In this document: positions 46,704 through 54,481 of the stretch, one piece after another | Layout of the letters: each line of letters opens with the position of its first letter | Position numbering within the stretch: the first letter of the stretch is position 1 | Assembly (NCBI RefSeq): GCF_001542905.1 | Contig: NZ_LOAJ01000001.1 | Location: 1-64,000 of the forward strand | DNA length: 64,000 bases | Direction: 5' to 3' | Source: Halorubrum aethiopicum | GTDB lineage: Archaea; Halobacteriota; Halobacteria; Halobacteriales; Haloferacaceae | Notes under the pieces: model-generated | What the model saw: only the letters and a program-made list of their open reading frames with translations | The model's database searches: none | What the model was told of the DNA's origin: nothing | Position numbers and translations under genes: made by a program

Positions 46704-47501
46704 TTATTCCTCGCCAGGGTCTGCAGCCTCGTTGGCACTGATCGTCAACTCTTCAGCCAGCGAACGACCGTCCGGCGTATCACCGTCGCGCGTGTCCACT
46801 TGGATGGAGACGTACACCGATGCCCCCGGAGGAATTGCCTCATCCGGATCGTTTGCATTGTTGAAGCTCAGGGCTTCCATGGCGCCATCCTGACCAGTAG
46901 TCGGATCGCTGAGATCGAGTTCGCTGGTGTTGGTGGCCGTCGCTCCGTCTAGCTGGCTCGAGCCGTCAGTGCTAGTTGATCCATCATCACCGCTGATAGC
47001 AGTCGCTTTGCCTTGGAGGTACACCGTCGCACCAGCGTTTGCCGATGCGGTATTCATACCGATCTCGAGATCGAGCGTCTGTCCGCTCATGTTGCGAACA
47101 ACGAACGCTGACTGATCTGTATCCGAGGATTCCACGTACGGCTCCCCGTCCCCTGCCGCTGCCGGAGTACTATCGTCATCATAGAGACTTTCAAAGGAGA
47201 TCCCGTCGCCCAACGCGTCGTCATTCATCGCGCCGATCTGGTATCTCGCGTTATCATTAACACCAGATCCGGTCGCCTCGTCGTCGAAGTCGATGTATAG
47301 CTCGCCGTTTTCCTGACCGATCCGATCTCCAACGCCACGGGCTCCACCAGCCTCGAGCTGGAGATATGCGTTCGAGTCGTTTTGGACCGTAACGTCGGCA
47401 CTACGTGGCACGACCGCACTCGTGAACGCACCCGTCCCTGTTGCAGCTGCCCCGCCGGCAGCGAGCGATCCCACACCGATCACGAACTTGCGCCGTTCCA
47501 T
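46704..47501 (-). CDS. DUF1102-like exported protein
   Basis: A 265-residue exported beta-rich protein. Signal region ERRKFVIGVGSLAAGGAAATGTGAFTSA is twin-arginine-like and close to that of the next gene. The mature start PRSADVTVQNDSNAYLQLEAGGARGV follows the DUF1102 pattern. A Ser/Thr/Asp-rich segment near 175-200 could be glycosylated. ATG 47501 is used; the frame has another ATG four codons upstream. First gene of the minus-strand surface cluster. Confidence 0.8.
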   Translation of the reverse strand: MERRKFVIGVGSLAAGGAAATGTGAFTSAVVPRSADVTVQNDSNAYLQLEAGGARGVGDRIGQENGELYIDFDDEATGSGVNDNARYQIGAMNDDALGDGISFESLYDDDSTPAAAGDGEPYVESSDTDQSAFVVRNMSGQTLDLEIGMNTASANAGATVYLQGKATAISGDDGSTSTDGSSQLDGATATNTSELDLSDPTTGQDGAMEALSFNNANDPDEAIPPGASVYVSIQVDTRDGDTPDGRSLAEELTISANEAADPGEE

Positions 47502-47957
47502 ATCGTATCTCACCTGCGTTCGGGCACCCCCGCAACCCGGACGTCCGGGCCGAGAGCGCTCGGATAGGGCATGTGGAGGAAGGTACTTCGTTATGAGATC
47601 CTCGACATGTACGCGGGTCGGACTCGATGGACCTCCGGGGCCTGCTCGATGCGCTTCGAGCGCGGCTCACGGCCACATCGATCCATGCTCGTGAATACCA
47701 CACTACCCACACAGCAGGGTTCAGGCAGTCGTATAGTGGGCATTGAGTAGTCCATGAGGGATCGAAAGCGATCCGTTCCGCGATTCAGCCGTTCCTCTCG
47801 CGAGTCCAGAGCGCGGGCTTCAATCATCAGAAAACGGAAACTTACAAGTTAATTATCCAACCTCTTTATGCCACTTCCTCACACACGTTCCAAGCGAGAT
47901 CCGCCGGTTCGGGACTACGGGGGTTTCCGGCCGGCAGGACACCACGGAGGGCCCCAG
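47502..47957. promoter_or_regulatory. Divergent control region of the surface-protein locus
   Basis: About 455 bp between the DUF1102-like gene and the DUF7344 regulator, much of it lower in GC. On the plus strand TTAATTATCC (47848-47857) is the best TATA box, giving a start near 47880 and a leader of about 75 nt to ATG 47958. An earlier ATG at 47868 is possible. No tRNA or inverted repeat of note was seen. Confidence 0.45.
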
Positions 47958-48545
47958 ATGACATTCGCGATCACCACGGCGAGCGAGTCGAACGGAAACG
48001 GGGGTGAACTGTCGCAAGACGAGATATTCGAAGTCCTCTCGAACCGCCGGCGGCGGTTCGTCATCCACGCGCTCAAACGCAGGGAGGACCCGATCGAGGT
48101 GTCCAACCTGTCCACGCACGTCACCGCGTGGGAACTCGACGTCGATCCGGAGGAGGTCGAGTACGAGGACCGCCGCAACGTGTACAGCACGCTCCAGCGC
48201 ACCCACCTGCCGAAACTGGAGGAGAAGGACATCGTGGACCTCAACGAGGAGGAGAACGTGGTCGAGCCGACGCCCGCGCTCGAGGACCTCGACATCTACG
48301 TCGAAGCCTTGGGAAGCAAGGAGATCCCGTGGAGCCTCTACTACGTCGGGCTCGCGGGCGTCGCCGCCTCGCTCCTGCTCGCGGTCGCGACCGGCGCGGC
48401 GGGGTTCGCCGCGTTCGAACCGCTCGACGTGGGCGTCTTCACCGCCACCGCCTTCGGCGTCTCGTCGGTCGTCCACCACGTCGTCGGCCGCCGCGCCCGC
48501 CTCGGCAACACGGAGAAGCCGCCCGAACTCCGAAAGATCGAGTAA
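47958..48545 (+). CDS. DUF7344 winged-helix regulator with membrane anchor
   Basis: A 195-residue protein. The N-terminal haloarchaeal wHTH domain (DUF7344-type) reads LSQDEIFEVLSNRRRRFVIH and DRRNVYSTLQRTHLPKLEEKDIVD; two C-terminal membrane helices follow (about 125-170). Such proteins are thought to couple membrane signals to transcription. ATG 47958 is chosen since the domain starts soon after; ATG 47868 would add 30 unlike residues. It is the first gene of a pair with the exported protein at 48568. Confidence 0.8.
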   Translation: MTFAITTASESNGNGGELSQDEIFEVLSNRRRRFVIHALKRREDPIEVSNLSTHVTAWELDVDPEEVEYEDRRNVYSTLQRTHLPKLEEKDIVDLNEEENVVEPTPALEDLDIYVEALGSKEIPWSLYYVGLAGVAASLLLAVATGAAGFAAFEPLDVGVFTATAFGVSSVVHHVVGRRARLGNTEKPPELRKIE

Positions 48546-48567
48546 ATCCGAACGAGTCGACTCAGAG

Positions 48568-49029
48568 ATGACCACCACCCGAACGCCGCCGGCCCGCGTG
48601 AGCGCGCTCCGTACCCTGAGCATCGTGCTCGCGTTCACCGCGGCGGTCGGACTCGTCTTCGGCACCGCGGGCTTCTCCGCGATGGAGGCGGATCGCGGGA
48701 TCGAGGCCAACGTGGTCGACGACGAGGACGCGTACCTCGGCTACGAGATGACCATCGAGACCGAAACCGTCAACAACTCCACTACCGCCACCGCCGAGGC
48801 GGAGTACCACAACCAGTTCAGCGGCGAACTGACGCTCGACGTTACGGTCGAGGTCGACGGACAGGATCGTGAGAACGCGAGCGTCACGCTCACGCAGGGA
48901 GAGGCAGAACGGATCGAGGTCTCGGAGTCCTGTTCGTCCGGCGAGACGGTCCATTTCACGTTCGTGGCGACCGGAAACGGCTCGGGAGTCAACGTCTCGC
49001 TGGAACGCAGCCACTCCGTGACCTGTTAG
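48568..49029 (+). CDS. Exported DUF1102-like protein
   Basis: A 153-residue protein with a signal-type helix (TLSIVLAFTAAVGLVFGTAGF) and a mature part EADRGIEANVVDDEDAYLGYEM, the same opening pattern as the two DUF1102 proteins. The rest is beta-rich with many Asn-x-Ser/Thr sites (NNST, NASV, NGSG, NVSL). One Cys pair (SCSSG and final TC) may form a disulphide. It lies 22 bp after the regulator gene and is probably co-transcribed with it. Confidence 0.77.
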   Translation: MTTTRTPPARVSALRTLSIVLAFTAAVGLVFGTAGFSAMEADRGIEANVVDDEDAYLGYEMTIETETVNNSTTATAEAEYHNQFSGELTLDVTVEVDGQDRENASVTLTQGEAERIEVSESCSSGETVHFTFVATGNGSGVNVSLERSHSVTC

Positions 49030-49113
49030 TACTGAACGATTCCGTGAACTCGACCTCCACAAACGGCACGAACACGAGTTCCGCCGACACGGTCGCGTCG
49101 TGAGATCCGGTCG

Positions 49114-50364
49114 TCAGAGTTCCACCCGCTCGCCCAACTCCGGCGCGCTCGCCTCGACCCCCTCCGTCCGGAGGTCCTCCGCGAACGCCTCACACCGGTC
49201 GCCGTGGTTCACGAGCACCCGCGCGTCGCGATAGTCGTCCAGAAACGACTCCAGTCCCTCCCGGTCCGCGTGCGCGGAGAAGTCGAAAGAATCGACGCGC
49301 GCGCTCACGGGACGCACCTGCCCGTTCAACTCCAGCCGTCCGTGCTCCTGTAGCTCCCGGCCGGGCGTCCCCTCGACCTGGTACCCCGTCAGGGTCACCG
49401 CGTTCGTCGGGTTCGTTCGGATCCTCGGGAGGTACGAGTGAATCGGCCCACCGGCGAGCATCCCGCTCGTGGTGATCACGAGGGCGTTGTCGGCGGCGAT
49501 CCGCTCGCGCTGGCCGTCGCGTCCCGTCACGAACCGCGCCGCCCCCGTCGCGCGCCGGAGCGCCTCGGCGTCGCGCAGGAACTCGGGGTGCCGGCGGAGC
49601 AGTCGCGTCACCTCGATCCCCATCCCGTCGACGTAGGGGTACAGGTCATTGGCGGCGGCGACGAGCAGCAGCTCCTGGGTCCGACCGATCGCGAACGCGG
49701 GCGCGACGACGGTGCCGCCCTCCCAGATCGTCGTCCGCACGCGCTCCGCCCAGCGCGCCTCGACCGCGGCGCGGTCCTCGTGGGTCACGTCCGCGTAGGT
49801 CGACTCGCAGATCACGGCGTCGGCGTCGGGCCGCGCCGTCGTCCCCGACACCAGTCGCTGGTCGTCGGTGTGGAAGTCGCCGGTGTACAGGAGACGGGTG
49901 TCGCCGTCGTCCACGAGCACGTGCGCGGAGCCGGGGATGTGGCCCGCGTTGAGAAACGTCAGTTCGTATCCGCCGCCGTCGACCCCGCCCGCGACCGCGA
50001 ACGGCTCCCCGTAGCCGTGGCGCACCTCCGCCTCGCCGAGGCGGGCGACGTGTTCCTCGGAGAAGGGACACAGGGGACTGTTCCCGTGGAGCTTCAGCGT
50101 GTCGCGCGCGAGGACCCGCGCGAGGTCGGCGGTCGGCGGCGTCCAGTGGATCGGCGGCCGCCGGTCGCCTTTCAGAAGCGCCGGCACCGCGCCGACGTGG
50201 TCGAGGTGGCCGTGCGAGACCACGACCGCGTCGGGTTCGGGGTCGCGGATCGGGTACTGCGGCGGGTCGGCCGTCAGCAGGCCGTAGTCGAGAAGCAGCG
50301 AGTCGTCGACGAGGACCGCGCTCCGGCCGACCTCGCGGGCCCCGCCGAGGAACTCGACGTCCAT
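49114..50364 (-). CDS. Beta-CASP metallo-beta-lactamase RNase
   Basis: A 416-residue beta-CASP nuclease. Metallo-beta-lactamase motif HGHLDHVG (about 53-60), later LNAGHIPGSAHVLV and LLYTGDFHTDD, and the beta-CASP part with CESTYAD, ITTSGMLAGGPIHSYL, SFDFSAHADREGL and LVNHGD. Members are RNA exo- or endonucleases in RNA decay or 3' end processing. The N-terminal KH domains of aCPSF1 are absent, so it is the shorter aCPSF2/aRNase J-like group. ATG 50364 begins MDVEFLGGAREVGRS. Confidence 0.93.
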   Translation of the reverse strand: MDVEFLGGAREVGRSAVLVDDSLLLDYGLLTADPPQYPIRDPEPDAVVVSHGHLDHVGAVPALLKGDRRPPIHWTPPTADLARVLARDTLKLHGNSPLCPFSEEHVARLGEAEVRHGYGEPFAVAGGVDGGGYELTFLNAGHIPGSAHVLVDDGDTRLLYTGDFHTDDQRLVSGTTARPDADAVICESTYADVTHEDRAAVEARWAERVRTTIWEGGTVVAPAFAIGRTQELLLVAAANDLYPYVDGMGIEVTRLLRRHPEFLRDAEALRRATGAARFVTGRDGQRERIAADNALVITTSGMLAGGPIHSYLPRIRTNPTNAVTLTGYQVEGTPGRELQEHGRLELNGQVRPVSARVDSFDFSAHADREGLESFLDDYRDARVLVNHGDRCEAFAEDLRTEGVEASAPELGERVEL

Positions 50365-50387
50365 GGCGTCCGTACCGCGCGGCCGGG

Positions 50388-51038
50388 TTAGTGTCCGTCG
50401 GTATCGCCGCCGCGACTCGGGACGGAACGCCGGCGGACCACCGGCAGGGGACCGACGAGCCACACCCACGCCGCGAGCATGAACGCGCCCGGCAACTCGG
50501 GCAGCGCGAGCCCCGTCACCGGCCAGAGCCCCGCGAGGAACGTCGCCCAGACGGCGACGTGGACCGGGACGAACGCGAGCGCGACCCGGCCGGTCCGGGC
50601 GTCTCGCCGCGCCAGCCCGTCGATCCCGAAGACGACCGTGACGAGCAGGTAGAACCCGACCGCCGCGGGCGCGTGAAGCGCTCTCGTGAGATCGAAGACG
50701 CCGACGCCGGCCATCGCGACCATCGCGAGCGCGAAGACGACCGCCCGAAGTCGGCCCGCGGCGCTCGCCGCGCTCTCCCGCGCGCGGACCCACAGCCCGG
50801 CCGCGTAGCCGAGCCCCGCGAGACCGCCGAGGACCAACCCGCCGTTGAACGCCGGGGCGCTCCGGTCGCGGACGCCCAGGTCGGAGAGCGCGTCCGCCGT
50901 CCACGAGAACGTCGGGTCGAGGCGTATCGCGAGGGCGATCCCGCCCAGCGCGGCGAGCGTCGCGACCGCGCCGAGGACGCGGGCGGGGATCGGAGACGGC
51001 TCCTCGATCGATTCTCCCACGCTTCCCTCGTCGTCCAT
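50388..51038 (-). CDS. DUF998 membrane protein
   Basis: A 216-residue protein with six membrane helices. LDPTFSWTADALSDLGVRDR after the first helix is the conserved DUF998 segment. Function unknown. It lies between GINS and the nuclease in the same direction with gaps of 56 and 23 bp, perhaps co-transcribed with the nuclease. Confidence 0.84.
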   Translation of the reverse strand: MDDEGSVGESIEEPSPIPARVLGAVATLAALGGIALAIRLDPTFSWTADALSDLGVRDRSAPAFNGGLVLGGLAGLGYAAGLWVRARESAASAAGRLRAVVFALAMVAMAGVGVFDLTRALHAPAAVGFYLLVTVVFGIDGLARRDARTGRVALAFVPVHVAVWATFLAGLWPVTGLALPELPGAFMLAAWVWLVGPLPVVRRRSVPSRGGDTDGH

Positions 51039-51094
51039 GGTCGAACGCCGTCGAGTAGCGGCTTAAAAGACCGGCGTGAAAAGCGGGCGGAGAC

Positions 51095-52153
51095 TCACTC
51101 GATCCGCTCGGCGGCATCCCGCTCGACGAGCGGCTCCGCGTTCGCCGTCGGGAGCGTGACGACGTCCTCGCTCGCGAGGTCGTACTCGCGCTCGTCGACG
51201 CCGAATATCTCGCCGACGTCGCGGGTGATCCTGACCGTCTCGCGGTCGATCCCCGGCACGTCGGCGTCGGCCGCCGGCGACGGCGCGTCCGCCTCGGCCG
51301 GGGCCGGCCCGTTCGCCGCCGACGCCGGCTCCCCGTCGACCGAACCGTCCGCGCCCGGCGCGCCGGGGGGCGCGGGGTCGGGCTCCACGGGCGTCGGGCC
51401 GCCGTCGGTGCTCGCGGCACCGGGTTCGGCGTCGGTGGCGGAGCCGGCTGCGGAGTCGGTCGAACCGGTCGGGCCGCGAAGGTCCGAAGACGACCCGTCG
51501 TCGGCCGAGCTCGCGGGATCGCCGCCCATCGCTCCGGCGAGCACGTCCGGATCGGGATCGGCTTCCGGCGGGGCCGGCTCCTCGGCCTCGGGCGGGACCG
51601 GATCGTCCGCTTCCGGCGGAGACGGCTCCTCGACCTCCGGCGGGACGGCGTCCGTCGCGTCCTGCCGATCGGGATCGCCGGAGGAACCCGGATCCGTGGG
51701 AGTGCCGGGCGTGCCGGGAGACGCGTCGGGCGTGCCGGGCGACGCGTCGCCTCCGGCGGGCGGCGCGTCGCCGGCCAGCGTCGCGAGCACCTCCGATTTG
51801 TTCTCGCGGATCCGCGCGACGAGGTCGTCGAAGAGCGCGCGCTCCTGGCTCGTCATCCCCTCCGTCTCGACGGACATGTCCGCCGCCGCGAACGACGCGA
51901 GCTTGACCACCTTGCCGACGCGGCGCTCGTACAGCGCCTCCGCGACCTCCTCCGCGGTCTCGAGCTCGTCGGACATCCGCCGGACGTCGTCGTCGGAGAA
52001 GGGGTTGTCCACCTGCTCCGCGCGCCGGTCGCGCGCGGCGCGCAGGTCGGAGACGTAGGCGGCGACGTCGTCGTAGAAGGCGTCCCGCAGGTGCTGGAGG
52101 CTGTCCTTGCGGCGTTCCTTCGCCTGTACCGATCGGAGTTCGTCCAGGTTCAT
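51095..52153 (-). CDS. GINS complex subunit (Gins51 type)
   Basis: A 352-residue archaeal GINS protein. The helical A domain occupies residues 1-130 (MNLDELRSVQAKERRKDSLQHL and onward). A low-complexity Pro/Glu/Asp/Gly linker of about 155 residues follows. The small beta B domain closes the protein (VRITRDVGEIFGVDEREYDL, 300-352). GINS joins MCM and Cdc45/GAN in the replicative helicase. The linker is much longer than in most archaea. It overlaps priS by 4 bp, the usual replication operon. Confidence 0.93.
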   Translation of the reverse strand: MNLDELRSVQAKERRKDSLQHLRDAFYDDVAAYVSDLRAARDRRAEQVDNPFSDDDVRRMSDELETAEEVAEALYERRVGKVVKLASFAAADMSVETEGMTSQERALFDDLVARIRENKSEVLATLAGDAPPAGGDASPGTPDASPGTPGTPTDPGSSGDPDRQDATDAVPPEVEEPSPPEADDPVPPEAEEPAPPEADPDPDVLAGAMGGDPASSADDGSSSDLRGPTGSTDSAAGSATDAEPGAASTDGGPTPVEPDPAPPGAPGADGSVDGEPASAANGPAPAEADAPSPAADADVPGIDRETVRITRDVGEIFGVDEREYDLASEDVVTLPTANAEPLVERDAAERIE

Positions 52154-53313
52154 CGTTCGGGGGCCTTCCGCGCCTCGCCGCGGGCCATCAGGAAGACGCC
52201 CGCGAACTCGGGTACGGTGTTCTCGCCGGCTTGGAGTGTGACCCTCTTGCCGTTTAATTCTACCGTCGCGTCCTCGTCGGTCTCGATCCGGATGTCGCGG
52301 CCGACGAAGCGGTCGGGGACCGCGTCGCGAAGCGGGTCGAACGCGTCGAGGTCGTCGCGGTCGATCGGCGTGACGACGAGCCCCGACCCGCCGTGGAGCG
52401 TTCCGGGCAGGCGGATGAGCCGGCGCGTGTCGGTCGTCACCGGCTCGTCGATCGGGGCGGCGTCGGTCGCGGCCACCCGGGCGGCGAGCGCGGAGACGAG
52501 CCGGCGCACGCCCGGCCCGCCGGCCTCGACGTTGCCCTCGCGGACCGCGTCGGGGTTGCGGTCGAACGCGCCCAGGATCGTCTCGGCGCGGCCCTCGCCG
52601 ATCCCGTCGAGTTCCATGAGCCGCTCGCGGGCGTCCTCGTCGTCCATCTCCCGGAGGTCGTCGGCGTACTCGACGAGCGCCTCGTGGACGCGCGCCCCCC
52701 AGCCGCCCTCGGTCCGGAGCACGCGCTTCGTGGTTCCGCGGTCGGAGACGGTGCGGATCAGCCCGTCGACGTCGAGGTCTATCGCGCGGACGTAGTCGAC
52801 GACCTCCCGTCGGGCCTCGCTTCCCAGCTCCCGGACCGACTCGTCGCGGACGTGGACGTGGTAGCCGCGTCCGCCGGAGAAGACCACGGAGAGGTCCTCG
52901 AACGCGAAGTCGTCCTCGAGGAAGTCGAGCAGCCGCAGGAGGGCCTCCTTACACGCCGAAAGCATCTCCCGGTAGGTCGCCTCATCCGGGTCCACCCCCG
53001 GGAGGTGGTCGGCGTCGAGGTCAAAGACGAGGTCGGCGGAGCGCCACCCCTTCTCCGACATGGTCGACGCGCCCGGGTCGTCGTATCGCGCGGCCGAGAA
53101 GTACGCGTGTCGCGGGGCGTTGTCGGCGAAGAACGTGTCGAGGTCGCCCAGGTCGTACATCGACTGGTGGCGGACCATCGTCGTGCCCGAGCCCGGGGTC
53201 CACGGGATGTGTCCCCACTCGCGGAGGTGTGCGTCCGGCGGCGGCGACAGCGAGGTCTTCCGGTAGTAGTCCCCGAACCGCCCCTGAAGGTACTCGCGCG
53301 TCCGATCGTCCAT
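52150..53313 (-). CDS. priS: DNA primase small (catalytic) subunit
   Basis: A 387-residue PriS. Catalytic acidic motif LVFDLDADH and phosphate-binding SVVFSGGRGYHVHV are present, along with RLPGTLHGGSG near the C-terminus. With PriL it makes primers for DNA replication and can extend DNA. ATG 53313 begins MDDRTREYLQGRFGDYYR, the family start; upstream frame is Arg-rich. Overlaps the GINS gene. Confidence 0.96.
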   Translation of the reverse strand: MDDRTREYLQGRFGDYYRKTSLSPPPDAHLREWGHIPWTPGSGTTMVRHQSMYDLGDLDTFFADNAPRHAYFSAARYDDPGASTMSEKGWRSADLVFDLDADHLPGVDPDEATYREMLSACKEALLRLLDFLEDDFAFEDLSVVFSGGRGYHVHVRDESVRELGSEARREVVDYVRAIDLDVDGLIRTVSDRGTTKRVLRTEGGWGARVHEALVEYADDLREMDDEDARERLMELDGIGEGRAETILGAFDRNPDAVREGNVEAGGPGVRRLVSALAARVAATDAAPIDEPVTTDTRRLIRLPGTLHGGSGLVVTPIDRDDLDAFDPLRDAVPDRFVGRDIRIETDEDATVELNGKRVTLQAGENTVPEFAGVFLMARGEARKAPER

Positions 53314-53458
53314 CGTTCCACCCAGTATCCGCGGTCGCCGTATAGGCGTGTCGCTCGCGGTCGCGCCGGACCGATCTCGATCGGGCGTTCGGCGGCGATC
53401 CGGACGGGCGTTCGGCGGCGACCACAACCCTTTGAGTCGGCCTGCCCTACCGGTTCGC

Positions 53459-53605
53459 ATGCGCTCGGAAGAGGAGGTCCGCGAGCAGTACGAGTTCCTG
53501 TGCGAGGAGTTGGCCGACGAGGAGATGTCCCACCGGGGCGTCGAGGAACTGTTCACCCACTACAAGCGCGCGCTCGGATGGGTGTTAGAAGAGGAACACA
53601 TGTGA
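53459..53605 (+). CDS. 48-residue conserved haloarchaeal protein
   Basis: A very small helical acidic protein, MRSEEEVREQYEFLCEELAD followed by a helix ending in EEEHM. I have an impression of similar proteins beside priS in other haloarchaea. It is preceded by a plausible promoter and its reading frame shows normal codon bias. It may be an interaction peptide; role unknown. Confidence 0.65.
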   Translation: MRSEEEVREQYEFLCEELADEEMSHRGVEELFTHYKRALGWVLEEEHM

Positions 53606-53616
53606 CCCGCGCACGA

Positions 53617-53720
53617 TAGGTTTATTAGTATCAACCCGGTACTGTCGGGTGACGCTTCGTCTGGAGGGCCGAAGCGTCAGCGGGGACCAATTTCGAACGC
53701 TCGCCTCACGCGGCTTTTTT
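53617..53720 (+). ncRNA. Candidate small RNA
   Basis: An AGGTTTATTA TATA-like box (53616-53625) is followed about 25 bp later by a perfect 10-bp hairpin (arms 53650-53659 and 53670-53679, loop 10). Next comes a stretch ending in a second hairpin, CTCACGCGG with CCGCGTGGG, whose loop is the T6 run at 53715-53720. Transcription from about 53645 to the T run would give a 70-80 nt structured RNA. No match to a known RNA family was recognised. Confidence 0.4.
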
Positions 53721-54010
53721 CCGCGTGGGGCCCGCGTTCGTTCTCGACGATCGAACTCGAAGTCGACGACGAACCCGGAGCCCTCGGCTCATCGACCCGT
53801 CGTGACCGGAGCCGCCGAGAGTCGGCGATCCTTCGACTCGCCGGTGACGGATCCCGACGTTTCGACCCGTTCGTGTCTATTCTCGAACACCACTCGCACG
53901 CCGAAAACGGCCCTCGATACGGGAACGATGGTCTTTCGATTGACAGTACTGAACGGGTCACTTCGCTGCGGTACGTGTCGGATGGCCCCGTATTCGGGAT
54001 TCGATGTAAC
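53721..54010. other. Gene-poor region upstream of PadR regulator
   Basis: About 290 bp following the candidate RNA. Open frames on either strand are not convincing: composition is atypical and no domains are seen. It may hold the PadR gene's upstream control sequences. Confidence 0.35.
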
Positions 54011-54012
54011 GG

Positions 54013-54047
54013 TATATTTATTTATTTTCCGCGTATATGTCCGGACA
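54013..54047 (+). promoter_or_regulatory. PadR gene promoter and palindromic operator
   Basis: TATATTTATTTATTTT (54013-54028) is a strong A/T box. A perfect 10-bp palindrome, TGTCCGGACA (54038-54047), sits between it and ATG 54053, overlapping the expected transcription start. PadR proteins commonly repress their own genes at such sites (ATGT...ACA core). Confidence 0.6.
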
Positions 54048-54052
54048 CCAGC

Positions 54053-54328
54053 ATGTATGACCTCACGGGTTTCCAGCGCGACTTGCTCTACGTCATCGCC
54101 GGCCTCGAAGAGCCGCACGGACTGGCGATAAAGGACGAGCTGGAGGACTACTACGAGAAGGAGATCCACCACGGCCGGCTCTACCCGAACCTGGACACGC
54201 TCGTCGAGAAGGGGCTCGTCGAGAAGGGACAGCGCGACCGCCGGACGAACTACTACACGCTCACCCGACGCGGGCGGCGCGAGATAGACGCGCGCACGGA
54301 GTGGGAGACCACGTACATCGAGCACTAG
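54053..54328 (+). CDS. PadR-family transcriptional regulator
   Basis: A 91-residue winged-helix protein: LTGFQRDLLYVIAGLEEPHGLAIKDELE and GRLYPNLDTLVEKGLVEKG form the PadR helix-turn-helix and wing. The dimerisation helix is short, as usual in the small haloarchaeal members. Probably autorepressed through the palindrome just upstream. It precedes the aminotransferase gene by about 150 bp, which may be its target. Confidence 0.9.
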   Translation: MYDLTGFQRDLLYVIAGLEEPHGLAIKDELEDYYEKEIHHGRLYPNLDTLVEKGLVEKGQRDRRTNYYTLTRRGRREIDARTEWETTYIEH

Positions 54329-54481
54329 ACGGACCCCCGACCCAGCACTGACCGACCCGACCCCCGGCGTCGAGCGAGCCGAACGAGCCGAAACGCGGAC
54401 GCGGTCCCCGGAGACGTTCCTCGCGCACCCTCCTCCCATGGTAGCCCCCCGTTTTTTCGCCGTCGGGATCCACGGCAGTGT

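Noticed and set aside
46496-46738. Small minus-strand frame between surface genes
   Set aside because: No promoter, basic random composition and overlap with the end of the DUF1102-like gene.
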